Shown: piece by piece, positions 22,469 to 22,627 of the stretch
Numbering within the stretch: position 1 is the stretch's first letter
How the letters are laid out: each line of letters begins with the position of its first letter
From: Prevotella sp.
Lineage (GTDB): Bacteria; Bacteroidota; Bacteroidia; Bacteroidales; Bacteroidaceae
Assembly (NCBI GenBank): GCA_003447235.1
Contig: DLZV01000027.1
Span: forward strand, 1-22,627
Reading direction: 5' to 3'
Length of the DNA stretch: 22,627 nt
Program-made: the position numbers and the translations under genes
The notes under the pieces: generated by a model
What the model saw: only the letters and a program-made list of their open reading frames with translations
Databases searched by the model: none
What the model was told of the DNA's origin: nothing

Positions 22469-22627
22469 ATGATCAACTACAGCATCACGGCAAGAGCCGT
22501 CAACCCGAATCTCTTCGAGATCAACCAGGCCAAGACGCGTATCAACCAGGCCAAGGCCGAGGGCAAGACGCCCGACCCCAAGGACGAGGCACTCGTCGGG
22601 ACCGTCGTCACCAACTACTTCGCCACG
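22469..22627 (+). CDS. HU-HIG-like DNA-binding protein, 5' end only
   Basis: The open frame from ATG 22469 runs off the window after 53 codons: MINYSITARAVNPNLFEINQ, then AKTRINQAKAEGKTPDPKDE and ALVGTVVTNYFAT. The N-terminus (NYSITARAVNP) matches the pattern of Bacteroidetes HU-like proteins of the HU-HIG type, which carry an extended N-terminal segment before the HU fold. Such proteins are presumed nucleoid or DNA-binding factors. The DNA-binding arm is not in the window, so the call rests on the first residues, the strong promoter and family knowledge. Confidence 0.6.
   Translation, partial: MINYSITARAVNPNLFEINQAKTRINQAKAEGKTPDPKDEALVGTVVTNYFAT

Overview
The window looks like chromosomal DNA of a Bacteroidales bacterium, most likely a fairly GC-rich Prevotella or close relative. 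The grounds are repeated promoters of the Bacteroidetes form TTTG-N19/20-TAnnTTTG, the protein families present (a HU-HIG-like protein, a BspA-type leucine-rich-repeat protein, a short phosphoglycerate dehydrogenase without an ACT domain, a serC-serA-DUF1015 cluster) and weak Shine-Dalgarno signals. The species assignment is inference.

Layout. (1) 35-2559: engB and an ABC-F ATPase, closed by a strong terminator. (2) 2683-3654 (-): a secreted Gly/Arg/Ser-rich protein, divergent from an exported TPR protein and a DbpA-like RNA helicase (3914-6463). (3) 6626-10706: serC, serA, a DUF1015 protein and a YigZ/IMPACT protein. Each gap in this cluster holds a hairpin, two of them with good T-runs. (4) 10726-10894: a small membrane-protein ORF whose only ATG is one frame off. 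(5) 10920-11379: a consensus promoter, about eight degenerate 21-nt repeats, an unusual tRNA-Ser(CGA) and its terminator. (6) 11488-12750: what appears to be a decayed island next to the tRNA, with an integrase N-terminal fragment, an intact-looking higBA toxin-antitoxin pair and a start-less C-terminal gene fragment. (7) 12861-15546 (-): pepD and a polytopic LPG-synthase/flippase-like membrane protein, separated by a 15-nt minisatellite. (8) 15634-18205: rsmA, frr and rsgA, all ribosome biogenesis or recycling genes. (9) 18335-19465: a Cys-rich LRR protein. (10) 19738-21036: an AraC-type regulator fused in frame to a NifX/NifB-type metallocluster-binding domain, preceded by three copies of a probable operator. 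(11) 21037-22468: 1.4 kb without a convincing gene. It carries four copies of a (TTATTATG)3 array in inverted pairs, a perfect 50-bp palindrome and a nested hairpin. (12) 22469-22627: the 5' end of a HU-HIG-like gene behind a perfect promoter.

Most genes are housekeeping: translation and ribosome assembly, serine synthesis, peptide breakdown. The parts most worth following up are the inverted-array/palindrome region before the HU-like gene, the AraC-NifX fusion with its operator sites, the tRNA-Ser with an apparent A19-U56 swap and a bulged acceptor stem, and the hairpins placed between the serine-cluster genes.
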